Part shown: in pieces, positions 34,005 to 44,582 of the stretch
Layout: every line of letters begins with the position of its first letter
Numbering within the stretch: the first letter of the stretch is position 1
Source of the DNA: Gordonia oryzae
GTDB taxonomy: Bacteria; Actinomycetota; Actinomycetes; Mycobacteriales; Mycobacteriaceae
Assembly (NCBI RefSeq): GCF_003797185.1
Contig: NZ_RKMH01000008.1
Location: 1-64,000 of the forward strand
Direction of reading: 5' to 3'
DNA: 64,000 bases
Made by a program: the position numbers and the translations under genes
The notes under the pieces: generated by a model
What the model saw: the letters and a program-made list of their open reading frames with translations, nothing else
Told to the model about the DNA's origin: nothing
Databases searched by the model: none

Positions 34005-35582
34005 TCACCGCGGATAGGTAACAATCACCTGCCCCGTCCGTCGGCTCCGCCACTCCACCCGCCGATCCAGAAAGAGCGTCGGCACCCACTCGGCAAGATG
34101 CTTGCGTTGGTGATCGGCCCGGTACAGCGGGATCAGGTCACCGAGCACCGTCCAGCCTCCGGCCTCGGGGTCGGTGTGGTTGAAGGGTTGCCAATGGTCG
34201 AGGTCGCACAGGTGTGACGGCATCCCGCAGAACGGAAACCGGCACCACACATCGTTCGCCAACACCTCAGCGCGCAACTTTGCGCTGGGTGCATACGTCA
34301 ATGCCCCAGGGGGTGGCACGTTGTGGCCACCGTGCCCGGTCGGATCCGCCGGTGGGGCCTGTGCGCGGTCGGCGATCTGCGGGATCAACGGCCCAGCAGT
34401 ACGCACGGATTCGGGGTAGTGGATGGTTTTCGCTACGTCGGCGAGGGTGGTGGCGTAGTCGGGGTCGATGGGCCCGTACCCCTGCAACCGGGGCACCAGC
34501 ACACCGTCGGGATCAGTGACCACCGTCAACACAGGCGCCCCGGGTATTACCAGGGCCCGTCCGAACGCCACCGGAACCTCATCCGGCGTCGGTGGGTTCA
34601 TCGGGTCGGGGACGTCGGGTTCAACGACCGGCTCCACCAACTCGACTTCGGGAGCGTCCGCGTCGATAGGTTCGGGTAGCAGGTCGTCCCAGGCTGCGGC
34701 GTCGTCGGCATCAGCGGGTGTCTCCGCCGACCCGTTGCTGTCGGTGCCGCCACCTCGTTTCGGGCAATCATCTTGTCCACATTCGCAGTCGAGCCGGGCG
34801 CGGGGCACGCCGGTGATCTCCCCGAGTGCGATGACCCGCAGCGATCCCACGCGGCGTGGGTCTTGGCGGCAGGTGCGTTCGTCGATGAGGGCGTTGATTT
34901 GGGTGGTGAGGAACACCCCGTAATGGGCGGGGACGACCGCATCGAGAGCGGAGTGTCCGGCAACGTCGGGGGTGATGGTCACGTTCCCCACCAGATCGGT
35001 GATGGTGTCGCGGTCCTCGATGACACTGTCGGGGTTCATCGAGATCAGCGCAGCGTCGAGTTGTTGGGACAGCACCGGATCGGTGGTGGCGCGGGACCCG
35101 TAATCCAGGACGATCTCTTCGAACGTCATCCCGGACTCGGCACCATCGTCGACGCTGTCGCTGTCGGTGTCGACGTCCCCGCCACGTTGGGCGGCGCGCG
35201 CCATGATCGACGCCCGATTCGTCGACAGTTCCCCATTCAGATAGGCGGCACGGATCAGGGGAAACTTCTCCAACAGATCCGCCAACGCCACCCAACTCCC
35301 GGCCTTGCTACGGGAAACCTTGAACTGCAACGACACCTCGGCCCGGCCGAGTCTCTCGGCACGCTCGATCACCGACCCCCACACACCGCTCTCGGGCCGC
35401 CCCGCCAGATGCTCGTGAAATACCCGCTCCGCCAACGCGGCGGCAGCCAGCACCGTCCGGTCCTCGTTTTTGCGGGACTGGCGGAGCAGGTCCGGGCCGG
35501 TCTCGGTGAGCTCATCGCGCGACATCGATGTGATCGCGGCAGCGTCGGCATCCGGATCGGTGAACGTCAACACACTCGACAC
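34005..35582 (-). CDS. 13E12-repeat family protein: DUF222 plus HNH nuclease-like domain
   Basis: The protein has 525 residues. The N-terminal ~240 residues are a DUF222 domain (SLQFKVSRSKAGSWVALADL, ELSTNRASIM, LDAALISMNPDSV). An acidic, Pro-rich linker with a Cys-rich CECGQDDCPKRGG follows. The C-terminal HNH-like motif has CRFPFCGMPSHLCDLDHWQP and YRADHQRKH, where Tyr replaces the common Cys of LCR. The family is abundant in Gordonia, Rhodococcus and mycobacteria and may be mobile, but its activity is unproven. The 3' end and flank resemble those of the partial gene at 1-75. Confidence 0.88.
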   Translation of the reverse strand: MSSVLTFTDPDADAAAITSMSRDELTETGPDLLRQSRKNEDRTVLAAAALAERVFHEHLAGRPESGVWGSVIERAERLGRAEVSLQFKVSRSKAGSWVALADLLEKFPLIRAAYLNGELSTNRASIMARAAQRGGDVDTDSDSVDDGAESGMTFEEIVLDYGSRATTDPVLSQQLDAALISMNPDSVIEDRDTITDLVGNVTITPDVAGHSALDAVVPAHYGVFLTTQINALIDERTCRQDPRRVGSLRVIALGEITGVPRARLDCECGQDDCPKRGGGTDSNGSAETPADADDAAAWDDLLPEPIDADAPEVELVEPVVEPDVPDPMNPPTPDEVPVAFGRALVIPGAPVLTVVTDPDGVLVPRLQGYGPIDPDYATTLADVAKTIHYPESVRTAGPLIPQIADRAQAPPADPTGHGGHNVPPPGALTYAPSAKLRAEVLANDVWCRFPFCGMPSHLCDLDHWQPFNHTDPEAGGWTVLGDLIPLYRADHQRKHLAEWVPTLFLDRRVEWRSRRTGQVIVTYPR

Positions 35583-35747
35583 CAGTACCTCCCCTCCCGC
35601 GATCGGTGATCCAACCTATGGGCACAAGCGTACGAAGGGGTACCGACAAAACCGTCCCGACGATTGCTAGACCGGGGAAATCTGTGGATAACTATTCCCT
35701 CTCGTCGAGTGGGCGTCGATGTGGTTGCGATGCTTGTCATCTCGCCG

Positions 35748-36017
35748 GGTCTCGAGGCTCGCCGCACGCGGCTCACACCTCGACCACCGGGGGGACAGAA
35801 CGAGCGTCGGAAGGTGGAAGCGCTCGACCACCGGGGGAAGGGTCGACCGTCGGTCAGGGAATGCGCCGTCGTTCTACTCCGTACGTTTCCATCCGGTGGA
35901 CGAGGCCTCGAGACCCCGCCCACCGACAGGTATCCGCACCACCTGCCAAGCCGGAAACCGCACCGGCACAAGCGGTCTCGAGGCTCGCCGCACGCGGCTC
36001 ACACCTCGACCACCGGG
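35748..36017. repeat. Two identical 44-bp dispersed repeats with a shortened inverted copy between
   Basis: Copies at 35748-35791 and 35974-36017 are identical over 44 bp (GGTCTCGAGGCTCGCC...TCGACCACCGGG). Between them, 35891-35915 is a shortened inverted copy. Extra CTCGACCACCGGGGG fragments occur near 35823. The spacer 35583-36078 between the 13E12 gene and the 2OG-Fe oxygenase gene is about 500 bp and contains no gene I can support; the open frames crossing it are made by the repeats. Confidence 0.8.
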
Positions 36018-36078
36018 CGGGGACCAGCGGAGGGAAGGAAGCCTACGGCCATCGAGCAGAGGATGTCTACCCGGGACG

Positions 36079-37164
36079 CTACTGCTGGCCAAGCCCTCGC
36101 TGCATCGCGCGCTGGACGCGGGCGGCCTCACGCTTTGCGTACGGATTGGCTTGTCCGGCGCGCGAACCCGCAAGTTTGGCGCCGATGTGCTCGCCGACGG
36201 TGATCGGCGAATAGCGGCTGCCGGCGCCCACGCAGGAGGGCAGTGTGGAGATGGTGGCGTCGATGTTGCCGTCGTGGAAGTAGGCGGCAGACCTGCGGCG
36301 TTCGATGGTTCCGTCGACGATGGGTGGCTTGACGCGGTGCAGAGTCGACATCCAACGTTCGTTGGTCCAGCGCGCCATCAGGTCACCGAGGTTGATGAGG
36401 AGGGCACCGTCGGCCGGGGCAACGTCGTGCCACAACCCGTTGTGGTCGAGCACTTGCAGGCCGCGCACCTGGTCTGCCCAGAGCACGGTCACGATGCCGT
36501 AGTCGGTGTGCTCGCCCATGCCGGTCAGTTCACCGTCGAGTTCGATCTCGCCGGGCCGCAGCGCATAGTTGTTCATCCGCAGCACGTCGAGGGAATGATC
36601 GGTGTAGCCGTCGAAGAAGTCCGGCGGGAGGTCGAGAGCGTCGGCAAAGATGCGCGTCAGCACGTGTGCGACGCGGCGTGCCTCAGCGAAATAGGTCGAC
36701 ACCGCAGCCTGGAAATGACTGACCGCCGGCCAGGTGTTGTCGGCGTAGTGGTCGGTGGGCAACTCGAGTCCGGGATACTGTGTGGCCTCGACGCCAACAT
36801 TGAAAGCCTCGAAGAAATCGTTCATCCGTCCCGCCGATTCCACGCCCAGACTCAGCGACAGCGACTCGGATTTCGGGGGTGCATACCCGCGGTTGATCTC
36901 CGGCGGTGTCCGGTAGGCATTCTTCTCCTCGAGAGGCAACGCGAAGAAGTCGTCCATGACTGCGGTGAACTCCTCGATCACCACCGACGGGATCTGGTGG
37001 CCGACGATCTGCATGAATCCGACCGAACTCGCCGCGTCGTCGATCTGCGCCGCAACCACCGCGCGGTCGGCGGCGCCACCTCCGTCGGTGTAAGCGGAAA
37101 TGTCGATGATCGGAACGCGAAAGGAGTCCACAGACTCGTCGACGGTCGCAGTCATGGCCACCAT
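36079..37164 (-). CDS. 2-oxoglutarate/Fe(II) oxygenase, isopenicillin N synthase-like
   Basis: The protein has about 361 residues from ATG 37164 (ATG 37155 is equally possible; a frame to 37242 overlaps the MFS gene). The non-heme iron triad is present: GEHTDYGIVT supplies His and Asp and STLHRVKPP supplies the second His. The 2-oxoglutarate-binding RRSAAYF motif follows. The N-terminal DIOX_N part (VPIIDISAY, GFMQIVGHQIP) is typical. Members hydroxylate or desaturate small molecules or form rings. No biosynthetic cluster surrounds it, so a catabolic or detoxifying role is as likely. Confidence 0.85.
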   Translation of the reverse strand: MVAMTATVDESVDSFRVPIIDISAYTDGGGAADRAVVAAQIDDAASSVGFMQIVGHQIPSVVIEEFTAVMDDFFALPLEEKNAYRTPPEINRGYAPPKSESLSLSLGVESAGRMNDFFEAFNVGVEATQYPGLELPTDHYADNTWPAVSHFQAAVSTYFAEARRVAHVLTRIFADALDLPPDFFDGYTDHSLDVLRMNNYALRPGEIELDGELTGMGEHTDYGIVTVLWADQVRGLQVLDHNGLWHDVAPADGALLINLGDLMARWTNERWMSTLHRVKPPIVDGTIERRRSAAYFHDGNIDATISTLPSCVGAGSRYSPITVGEHIGAKLAGSRAGQANPYAKREAARVQRAMQRGLGQQ

Positions 37165-37210
37165 GGTGACACCGATCGAGAGAGTTCGCTGATCGCAGCT
37201 GCTGCTGCGA

Positions 37211-38479
37211 TCAGGCGTGTTGGCCGACGCGATAGCGGACAAAGGCCGGGATGAACAGCGCAGCGACGACGGTCAGCACCACCACGGCCGCTCCGCCGAA
37301 GGCCGTGGTCGCCGCGACACCGACGACCGCTGCCGCCGAACCGTGTGCGACGTCGGCGATGCGCGGGCCACCGGCAACCACCACGATGAACACTCCCTGC
37401 AGGCGCCCGCGCACCTCGTCATTGGCCGCGGCCAGCAGTATCGACTGGCGGAAGGCCGCCGACGCCATATCGGCGGCGCCGCCGATCATCAACAGCGCCA
37501 AGACCACCGGCAGCCACGGCATCGTCGACCCGCCGGCGAACCCCACCGCCACACCCGACAGGGCGATCGCCACACCCCAGATCAGGATGCACATGATCAC
37601 CGCGAATCCCTGTCGCTGAACACGACTGACCCATCCGGAGAACACCCCGCCGACGACGGCGCCCGCCGAGATCGCGACGAACAGCAGCGCAAAGGCGAGG
37701 CCACCACCGGATGGCCCACCGAAATTCTCGTGCGCCATCTGCGGGAACAGCGCCCGGGGCATGCCGAAGATCATCGCGATCAGATCGACGAGGAAGGACG
37801 CCATCAGCACCTTATGTCGGGCGAGGTAGGTCAGGCCGTCGATGACCGACCGCAATCCAGCGACCTTCGGCGCGCGCTCACTCTCCGGACGCAGCGCAGG
37901 CAGCAGGATCACCGCCCAGAGCGTGGCGAACAGGAAGATCGTGTCGATCAGGTAGAGCACCGAATACCCCAGCACCGGGATCAACGCGCCGCCGACGAGT
38001 GGCCCGGCGATCGCGCCCGCCTGCATCACCGTCATGTTCAGCGACAGCGCTGCCGGCAGTTCGGATGCGGGCAACAGCCGCGGGAGGACCGCGGTCCGTG
38101 TCGGCTGGTTGACCGCAAAGAAGGCCTGCTGAACGGTGAAGAGCGACAGAATGATCCAGACGTTGTTCCAGCCCATCGCCGACTGCAACCAGAACGACGC
38201 ACTGGTCCCGATGAGCCCGAGAGTGGTGACGGCCAGGATGAGCCGGCGATCCATGACGTCGGCAAGCGCCCCACCCCAGAGGCCGAACACGACCAAAGGG
38301 ACCACACCGAATATTCCGGTGAGTCCGACATAGGCTGAACTGCCGGTGATCTCATAGATCTGCGCAGGCACCGCCACCACGGTGAGTTGCGCGCCGATGA
38401 CCGTGACGATGTTGGCCCACCACAATCGGCGGAAGTATCGATTGGACAGCGGCCGGGTGTCGGCCAGGAGACGACGCAC
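37211..38479 (-). CDS. MFS exporter (EntS/MFS_3-like)
   Basis: The protein has 422 residues from GTG 38479 and about twelve membrane helices. The motif GGALADVMDRR between helices 2 and 3 is the MFS loop signature, and NQPTRTAVLPRLLP is typical of the MFS_3 exporter group related to the enterobactin exporter. It follows the PadR gene by 9 bp and is probably controlled by it, a common arrangement for multidrug or siderophore exporters. The substrate is unknown. Confidence 0.88.
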   Translation of the reverse strand: MRRLLADTRPLSNRYFRRLWWANIVTVIGAQLTVVAVPAQIYEITGSSAYVGLTGIFGVVPLVVFGLWGGALADVMDRRLILAVTTLGLIGTSASFWLQSAMGWNNVWIILSLFTVQQAFFAVNQPTRTAVLPRLLPASELPAALSLNMTVMQAGAIAGPLVGGALIPVLGYSVLYLIDTIFLFATLWAVILLPALRPESERAPKVAGLRSVIDGLTYLARHKVLMASFLVDLIAMIFGMPRALFPQMAHENFGGPSGGGLAFALLFVAISAGAVVGGVFSGWVSRVQRQGFAVIMCILIWGVAIALSGVAVGFAGGSTMPWLPVVLALLMIGGAADMASAAFRQSILLAAANDEVRGRLQGVFIVVVAGGPRIADVAHGSAAAVVGVAATTAFGGAAVVVLTVVAALFIPAFVRYRVGQHA

Positions 38480-38488
38480 CGAAACAGC

Positions 38489-39118
38489 TTAGGGGATCGA
38501 ATCATTGCCCCGTCCGCTCCCCCCGTCTGTTCTGCCTTCGGCGGCCAGGTTGTCGAGCATCGCCAAACCCTCGCACGCCCAGGCAATCTCCGCTTCACTC
38601 CGGGCGAGCATCCCGGCGTAGGTGTGGGCTTTGAAGGCCACGATCCGCTCGTGATCGGAGTCAGGAAAGCGCGAGAGCCTGCGCATGATCGTCGGATCGG
38701 TGCGCGCGACGATTCCCGCGTGGACCGCGAACAACAGTTGCCGCTGCTCGGTGTGATGGCCGAGGTGATCGGTGAAGAATCGCCGCGCGCCCGCAACATC
38801 GGTCCATTCCAGATAGGCGGACTGTAGATAGTGGGTGTCGCGCGGCGGCGAGTACGGCAGCGCTCTGCCGGCCCAGTCGATCAGCTCCTCGAGTCCGGCG
38901 TCGGTGATCGTGTACTGGGTCTTGGTACTGCGCGGACCCCAGCGGACGGTGCTGCTCTGAACCAGGCCGTCACCGTGCATCCGCTTGAGTTCGGGATAGA
39001 TCTGCGAGTCCGGCGCCGACCACACGTGCCCGACCGAACCGTTGAACCGCTTCGCGGCGTCGTATCCGGTCGCGGGCCCGGCGCTGAGTAGGGCCAGCAA
39101 TGCGTGTCGCAGGCTCAC
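38489..39118 (-). CDS. PadR-family transcriptional regulator
   Basis: The protein has 209 residues from GTG 39118. The N-terminal PadR winged helix is clear (LRHALLALLSAGPATGYDAA, SQIYPELKRMHGDGLV, YTITDAGLEEL), followed by a C-terminal Vir/AphA-type helical domain. The start overlaps the stop of pdxH (GTGA, 39115-39118) and the MFS gene follows by 9 bp, so pdxH-padR-MFS may be one transcript. It probably represses the exporter. Confidence 0.9.
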   Translation of the reverse strand: MSLRHALLALLSAGPATGYDAAKRFNGSVGHVWSAPDSQIYPELKRMHGDGLVQSSTVRWGPRSTKTQYTITDAGLEELIDWAGRALPYSPPRDTHYLQSAYLEWTDVAGARRFFTDHLGHHTEQRQLLFAVHAGIVARTDPTIMRRLSRFPDSDHERIVAFKAHTYAGMLARSEAEIAWACEGLAMLDNLAAEGRTDGGSGRGNDSIP

Positions 39119-39864
39119 GGCTGCAGCCGCTGAACTTTCCAGACCCCGTCTACCATCGTCAGACGTATCCGGTTGTGTAGTCGGTTAGCGCGGCCCTGCC
39201 AGAATTCGATGCGCGCGGGCGCCAGGCGATAGCCGCCCCACTGCGCGGGCACTGGAACCGGGGTGTCGCCATCGATGCCACCACAGCGTGCAGCGACGTC
39301 GGCCGCTTTCGCCTCCAGATCCGCCCGGCTGCCGATGGGCCGGGACTGCTCGGAGGCGAGCGCCGAGAGCTGCGAACCCCGCGGCCGCTTGTACCAATAG
39401 TCCTGCGTCTCTTCGGGACCTACTCGGACCACCGCACCTCGGAAGTGCACCTGACGCTCCAGTGCGATCCACGGGAAGGTTACCGAAGCAACGGGATTGG
39501 CGGCCAAGTCTTGGCCCTTGTCGGAGTCGTAGCCGGTGAAGAACACGATTCCGGCAGCGTCGGCGCCCTTGCACAGCACGGTGCGCGTGGCCGGCAGCCC
39601 ATGGGCATCGACGGTGCCCAGGACCATCGCATTCGGCTCGGGTAGCCGCGCGTCGAGGGCCTCGTGCAACCACACCTCGAACAGGTCGAGCCACGGCGGA
39701 TCGCCGCGCAACCAGCTCGGATCGAGGTTCTCGCGCACCCCGTCGGCCCCGGCCGCGCGATCTCCCTCCCCGACGTTGGGCGGGATGCCGCCGCCGTACC
39801 CGACACGCATGTTGGGCAGGTCGATCCCGCGTCGCCGGGGCCCGTCGTCGATGGATTCGCTCAC
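39115..39864 (-). CDS. pdxH: Pyridoxamine/pyridoxine 5'-phosphate oxidase
   Basis: The protein has 249 residues from GTG 39864, with AGGA upstream. It is an FMN enzyme that makes pyridoxal 5'-phosphate. Family motifs are RTVLCKG, FFTGYDSDKG, WIALERQVHFRG, the RPRGSQLSALASEQS stretch and the C-terminal WGGYRLAPARIEFWQGR. The usual RLHDR signature reads RLHNR. It is coupled to the downstream PadR gene and divergent from the second citrate synthase. Confidence 0.92.
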   Translation of the reverse strand: MSESIDDGPRRRGIDLPNMRVGYGGGIPPNVGEGDRAAGADGVRENLDPSWLRGDPPWLDLFEVWLHEALDARLPEPNAMVLGTVDAHGLPATRTVLCKGADAAGIVFFTGYDSDKGQDLAANPVASVTFPWIALERQVHFRGAVVRVGPEETQDYWYKRPRGSQLSALASEQSRPIGSRADLEAKAADVAARCGGIDGDTPVPVPAQWGGYRLAPARIEFWQGRANRLHNRIRLTMVDGVWKVQRLQP

Positions 39865-40022
39865 TGTCCTGACGCTACTCCGAGCGAGTGCCGCGACCAG
39901 CGTGGCGGGCCGACTACTCCCCGGAATGCCCGCGTGTGCGGACTGTCCTACAGTGCACAGCAGGATGCCCCAGCCCGGCATCGCCGACACAGCGCCGTGC
40001 CGAACAGAAGGTGGTCGCAGAC

Positions 40023-41150
40023 ATGACGAACAAGATCCCCGACGGCTTCGTCCCCGGCCTCGAGGGCGTCGTCGCCTTCACCACCGAGATCGCCGAGCCG
40101 GACAAGAACGGCGGCAACCTGCGCTACCGCGGCGTCGACATCGAAGATCTCGTCGAGAACAAAGTCACCTTTGCCGACGTGTGGGCGCTGCTCGTCGACG
40201 GTCGGTTCGGCGACGGCCTGCCACCCGCGGAACCCTTCCCGCTGCCCATCCACACCGGCGACGTCCGTGTCGACGTGCAGGCCGCGCTGGCGATGCTCGC
40301 CCCCATCTGGGGCTACCGGCCGCTGCTCGACATCGACACCGCCACCGCCCGCGCGAACCTGGCGCGCGCGTCGGTGATGGCGCTGTCCTACGTGGCACAG
40401 TCGGCCCGCGGCATTCACCAACCTGCCGTACCCCAGCGCGTCATCGACGAATGCGACACCGTCACAGCACGATTCATGACCCGATGGAAGGGTGATCCGG
40501 ACCCCAAGCACATCGCCGCGATCGACGCCTACTGGGTCGGAGCAGCCGAGCACGGACTCAACGCGTCGACGTTCACCGCCCGCGTGATCGCCAGTACCGG
40601 AGCCGATGTGGCAGCAGCGCTGTCCGGGGCGATCGGCGCGATGTCGGGGCCGCTGCACGGAGGAGCACCGGCACGGGTGCTGCCGATGATCGAGGAGGTC
40701 GAGCGCACCGGCGACGCTCGGGCGCTGGTCCGGACCATCCTGGACCGCAAGGAAAAGCTGATGGGGTTCGGTCACCGGGTCTATCGTGCCGAGGACCCGC
40801 GAGCACGCGTCCTGCGCCGCACCGCACAACAGCTCGGGGCGCCGCGCTACGAGGTGGCCGCGGCGTTGGAGCAGGCCGCGCTCACCGAACTGCGCGAACG
40901 CCGCCCGGACCGCGCGATCGAGACCAATGTCGAGTTCTGGGCGGCGGTCATCCTGGACTACGCCGAGGTGCCCACGCACATGATGCCCGCCATGTTCACC
41001 TGCGGCCGGACCGCGGGCTGGTGCGCACACATCCTCGAACAGAAGCAGCTCGGCAAGCTCGTCCGCCCGGCCGCGCTGTACGTCGGCGCCGCACCGCGAC
41101 GGCCCGAGGACGTCGAAGGTTGGGGAGATGTGGTCACACCAGGCCTCTGA
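40023..41150 (+). CDS. citA: Citrate synthase 2 (CitA-like)
   Basis: The protein has 375 residues from ATG 40023, the short form that resembles mycobacterial CitA. Motifs are SGPLHGGAPARVL, GFGHRVYRAEDPRA and the C-terminal aspartate segment NVEFWAAVILDY, where the usual FD/YP context differs. It may act as an alternative citrate or 2-methylcitrate synthase. It is divergent from pdxH across 158 bp. Two citrate synthases within 12 kb also occur in the M. tuberculosis neighbourhood as I recall it. Confidence 0.9.
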   Translation: MTNKIPDGFVPGLEGVVAFTTEIAEPDKNGGNLRYRGVDIEDLVENKVTFADVWALLVDGRFGDGLPPAEPFPLPIHTGDVRVDVQAALAMLAPIWGYRPLLDIDTATARANLARASVMALSYVAQSARGIHQPAVPQRVIDECDTVTARFMTRWKGDPDPKHIAAIDAYWVGAAEHGLNASTFTARVIASTGADVAAALSGAIGAMSGPLHGGAPARVLPMIEEVERTGDARALVRTILDRKEKLMGFGHRVYRAEDPRARVLRRTAQQLGAPRYEVAAALEQAALTELRERRPDRAIETNVEFWAAVILDYAEVPTHMMPAMFTCGRTAGWCAHILEQKQLGKLVRPAALYVGAAPRRPEDVEGWGDVVTPGL

Positions 41151-41212
41151 CGGGCAGACTGGTCGCGTGGCCACGATCGTCGTGACCACGCGAACCGAAA
41201 GGACCCATCGAC

Positions 41213-41458
41213 GTGTCGAAGAACGCGAAGGTCGCTCTCATCATCGTCGGCCTCGGGCTGATCGTGGCGCTCATGGTGTTGCTGCGTCGGGACAAGACAC
41301 TGGTACACGCGGCCACCGCGAAGATCGAAGAGACGATCGACGAGTTCGATCCCGCAGCCAAGGCCGCCGTGGTGGCGCGCCTGGGCATCGAGGTCAAGGA
41401 CAAGGCGATCGAGGCCAAGGACATCGCCGTCGGCACCGCGAAGGGCCTCGCGGGCTGA
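41213..41458 (+). CDS. Small single-pass membrane protein of unknown function
   Basis: The protein has 81 residues from GTG 41213, with AAAGGA upstream. One membrane helix lies at residues 6-25 (VALIIVGLGLIVALMVLLRR), and the rest is a charged, alanine/lysine-rich helix (EVKDKAIEAKDIAVG). It follows citA by 62 bp on the same strand and could be co-transcribed. I do not recognise the family. Confidence 0.6.
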   Translation: MSKNAKVALIIVGLGLIVALMVLLRRDKTLVHAATAKIEETIDEFDPAAKAAVVARLGIEVKDKAIEAKDIAVGTAKGLAG

Positions 41459-43032
<1,574 letters not shown>

Positions 43033-43529
43033 CCGCGCTGCTCCCGTTACCGTCCACAGTTTCCGTCCGCGGTTATCGAACGACTCCTGCCCGTCCCCCG
43101 GGTATATCGGTGCTCGACGTCGGCGCACGTACGGGCGTGGTCTCGCCGTCGAAGCCGCCCCGCCAATCGGCGAGAAGGGCCGGACGAAGGGCATCATCGT
43201 CGGGGAGGTCATCTTCGAGCAATGGGACCGGCGGACGCACCGTCGATCTCGTAGTCTTCGCCTCGTGCGCACCACCACCGTGCGCACCAGCACCGTGGTG
43301 CTTGTGTGTGGATCACCGGTGACGTCCAGACCACACCGGACCGCACGTTACCCTAGATCACATACGTCCCATCCAACGCATGGGTCACGTCCGCCACTGT
43401 CGGGCTGAACTGCGCGTTTCCGCCGTGCCACCGGGCGACTCCGGCCCGCGTGTCCGGCCCGATCCGCGACGTTCGGTGGTCTAACCTGGCCACAATGCCC
43501 GCACTCGTGGTCAACCGGAGGAGGAGCAG
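43033..43529. other. 497-bp spacer between serC and sepH without a supported gene
   Basis: Several short frames cross this region on both strands, but none has a plausible start, ribosome site and protein-like composition together. An imperfect hairpin AGCACC-GT-GGTGCT lies near 43290. A possible -10 element (TCTAACCT) occurs about 40 bp before the sepH ATG, which has a strong ribosome site (GGAGGAG). Confidence 0.5.
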
Positions 43530-44573
43530 ATGCGCGAACTTCGAGTGGTCGGCGTCGACGCCGACGGCTCCCGAGTCATCTGCCAAGACGTCGAGTCGGG
43601 CGAGAAGTTCACCGTTGCCGCCGACGAACGCCTCCGCGCCGCAGCCCGCGGCGACCTGTCCCGCCTCGGACAGATCGACATCGAGATGACCAGCTCACTT
43701 CGACCGCGCGAGATCCAGTCCCGCATCCGGGCTGGAGCCACGGTCGCCGAGGTCGCCGCCATTGCCGGAGTCAGCACCGACAAGATCGAACGATTCGCCC
43801 ACCCGGTTCTGCTCGAACGCAGCCGGGCGGCCGAACTCGCCGCGTTGGCTCATCCCCTGCGTCACGACGGACCCTCGGAACTCACCCTCGGCGACGTCGT
43901 CACCGAAGGACTCGTTGCGTTCGGCCAGAATCCGTCGGAGGCGGCGTGGGACGCCTGGAAGGGCGAGGACGGTTACTGGGCGGTGCAGATCGTCTGGCGG
44001 ATCGGCCACACCGAGCATCGTGCGCACTGGCGGTATCACCCCGGCGCGCACGGCGGAACCGCCGACCCGCTCGACGACCTCGCCGAGGAACTGACCCACC
44101 CGGAGCTGATCGAGCCGCGCCGACGCCTGACGCCTGTCGCAACCCCGGTCATCGCTCCGGTTCCCGCGCCCGTCGTCGACGTCGACGATGCAGGCCGCGA
44201 GCAGGTCACCCTCGACGCCGATTCGATCATCGGTGCCCAACGCAGCCGCCACGATCCCGCGCATGCCCCCTTTGACGAGCACGGCACCTACGCGCTCGAT
44301 TTCAACTCCGCAGACCCGCACGGCACCGAACCGCACGACCGTCATCGTGACGAGGTCGTGGTCGGCACCGAACCCTCGGAGACCCCCGACGACGTCGCGC
44401 CGGTTGAGGACGCCGGCAGCACCGGCAGCACCGATGACCTGGACCACACCCCCGACAACCCAACGCCCACGCCGACCCCGGTCACCGCGCAGAGTCGGCG
44501 CAAGTCACGCAAACCAGCAGTACCCGCCTGGGAGGACGTCCTACTGGGTGTCCGTAGCAATCCGAACAGCTGA
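43530..44573 (+). CDS. sepH: Cell-division regulator SepH
   Basis: The protein has 347 residues. The N-terminal DUF3071 domain (1-170) starts MRELRVVGVDADGSRVIC and contains a helix-turn-helix-like segment (RIRAGATVAEVAAIAGVSTD). A long acidic, Pro/Thr-rich linker follows. The conserved C-terminal segment KPAVPAWEDVLLGVR is the short tail expected for SepH. SepH binds FtsZ and stimulates its assembly in Streptomyces and mycobacteria. GGAGGAG precedes the ATG. Confidence 0.92.
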   Translation: MRELRVVGVDADGSRVICQDVESGEKFTVAADERLRAAARGDLSRLGQIDIEMTSSLRPREIQSRIRAGATVAEVAAIAGVSTDKIERFAHPVLLERSRAAELAALAHPLRHDGPSELTLGDVVTEGLVAFGQNPSEAAWDAWKGEDGYWAVQIVWRIGHTEHRAHWRYHPGAHGGTADPLDDLAEELTHPELIEPRRRLTPVATPVIAPVPAPVVDVDDAGREQVTLDADSIIGAQRSRHDPAHAPFDEHGTYALDFNSADPHGTEPHDRHRDEVVVGTEPSETPDDVAPVEDAGSTGSTDDLDHTPDNPTPTPTPVTAQSRRKSRKPAVPAWEDVLLGVRSNPNS

Positions 44574-44582
44574 GGGGGGACG

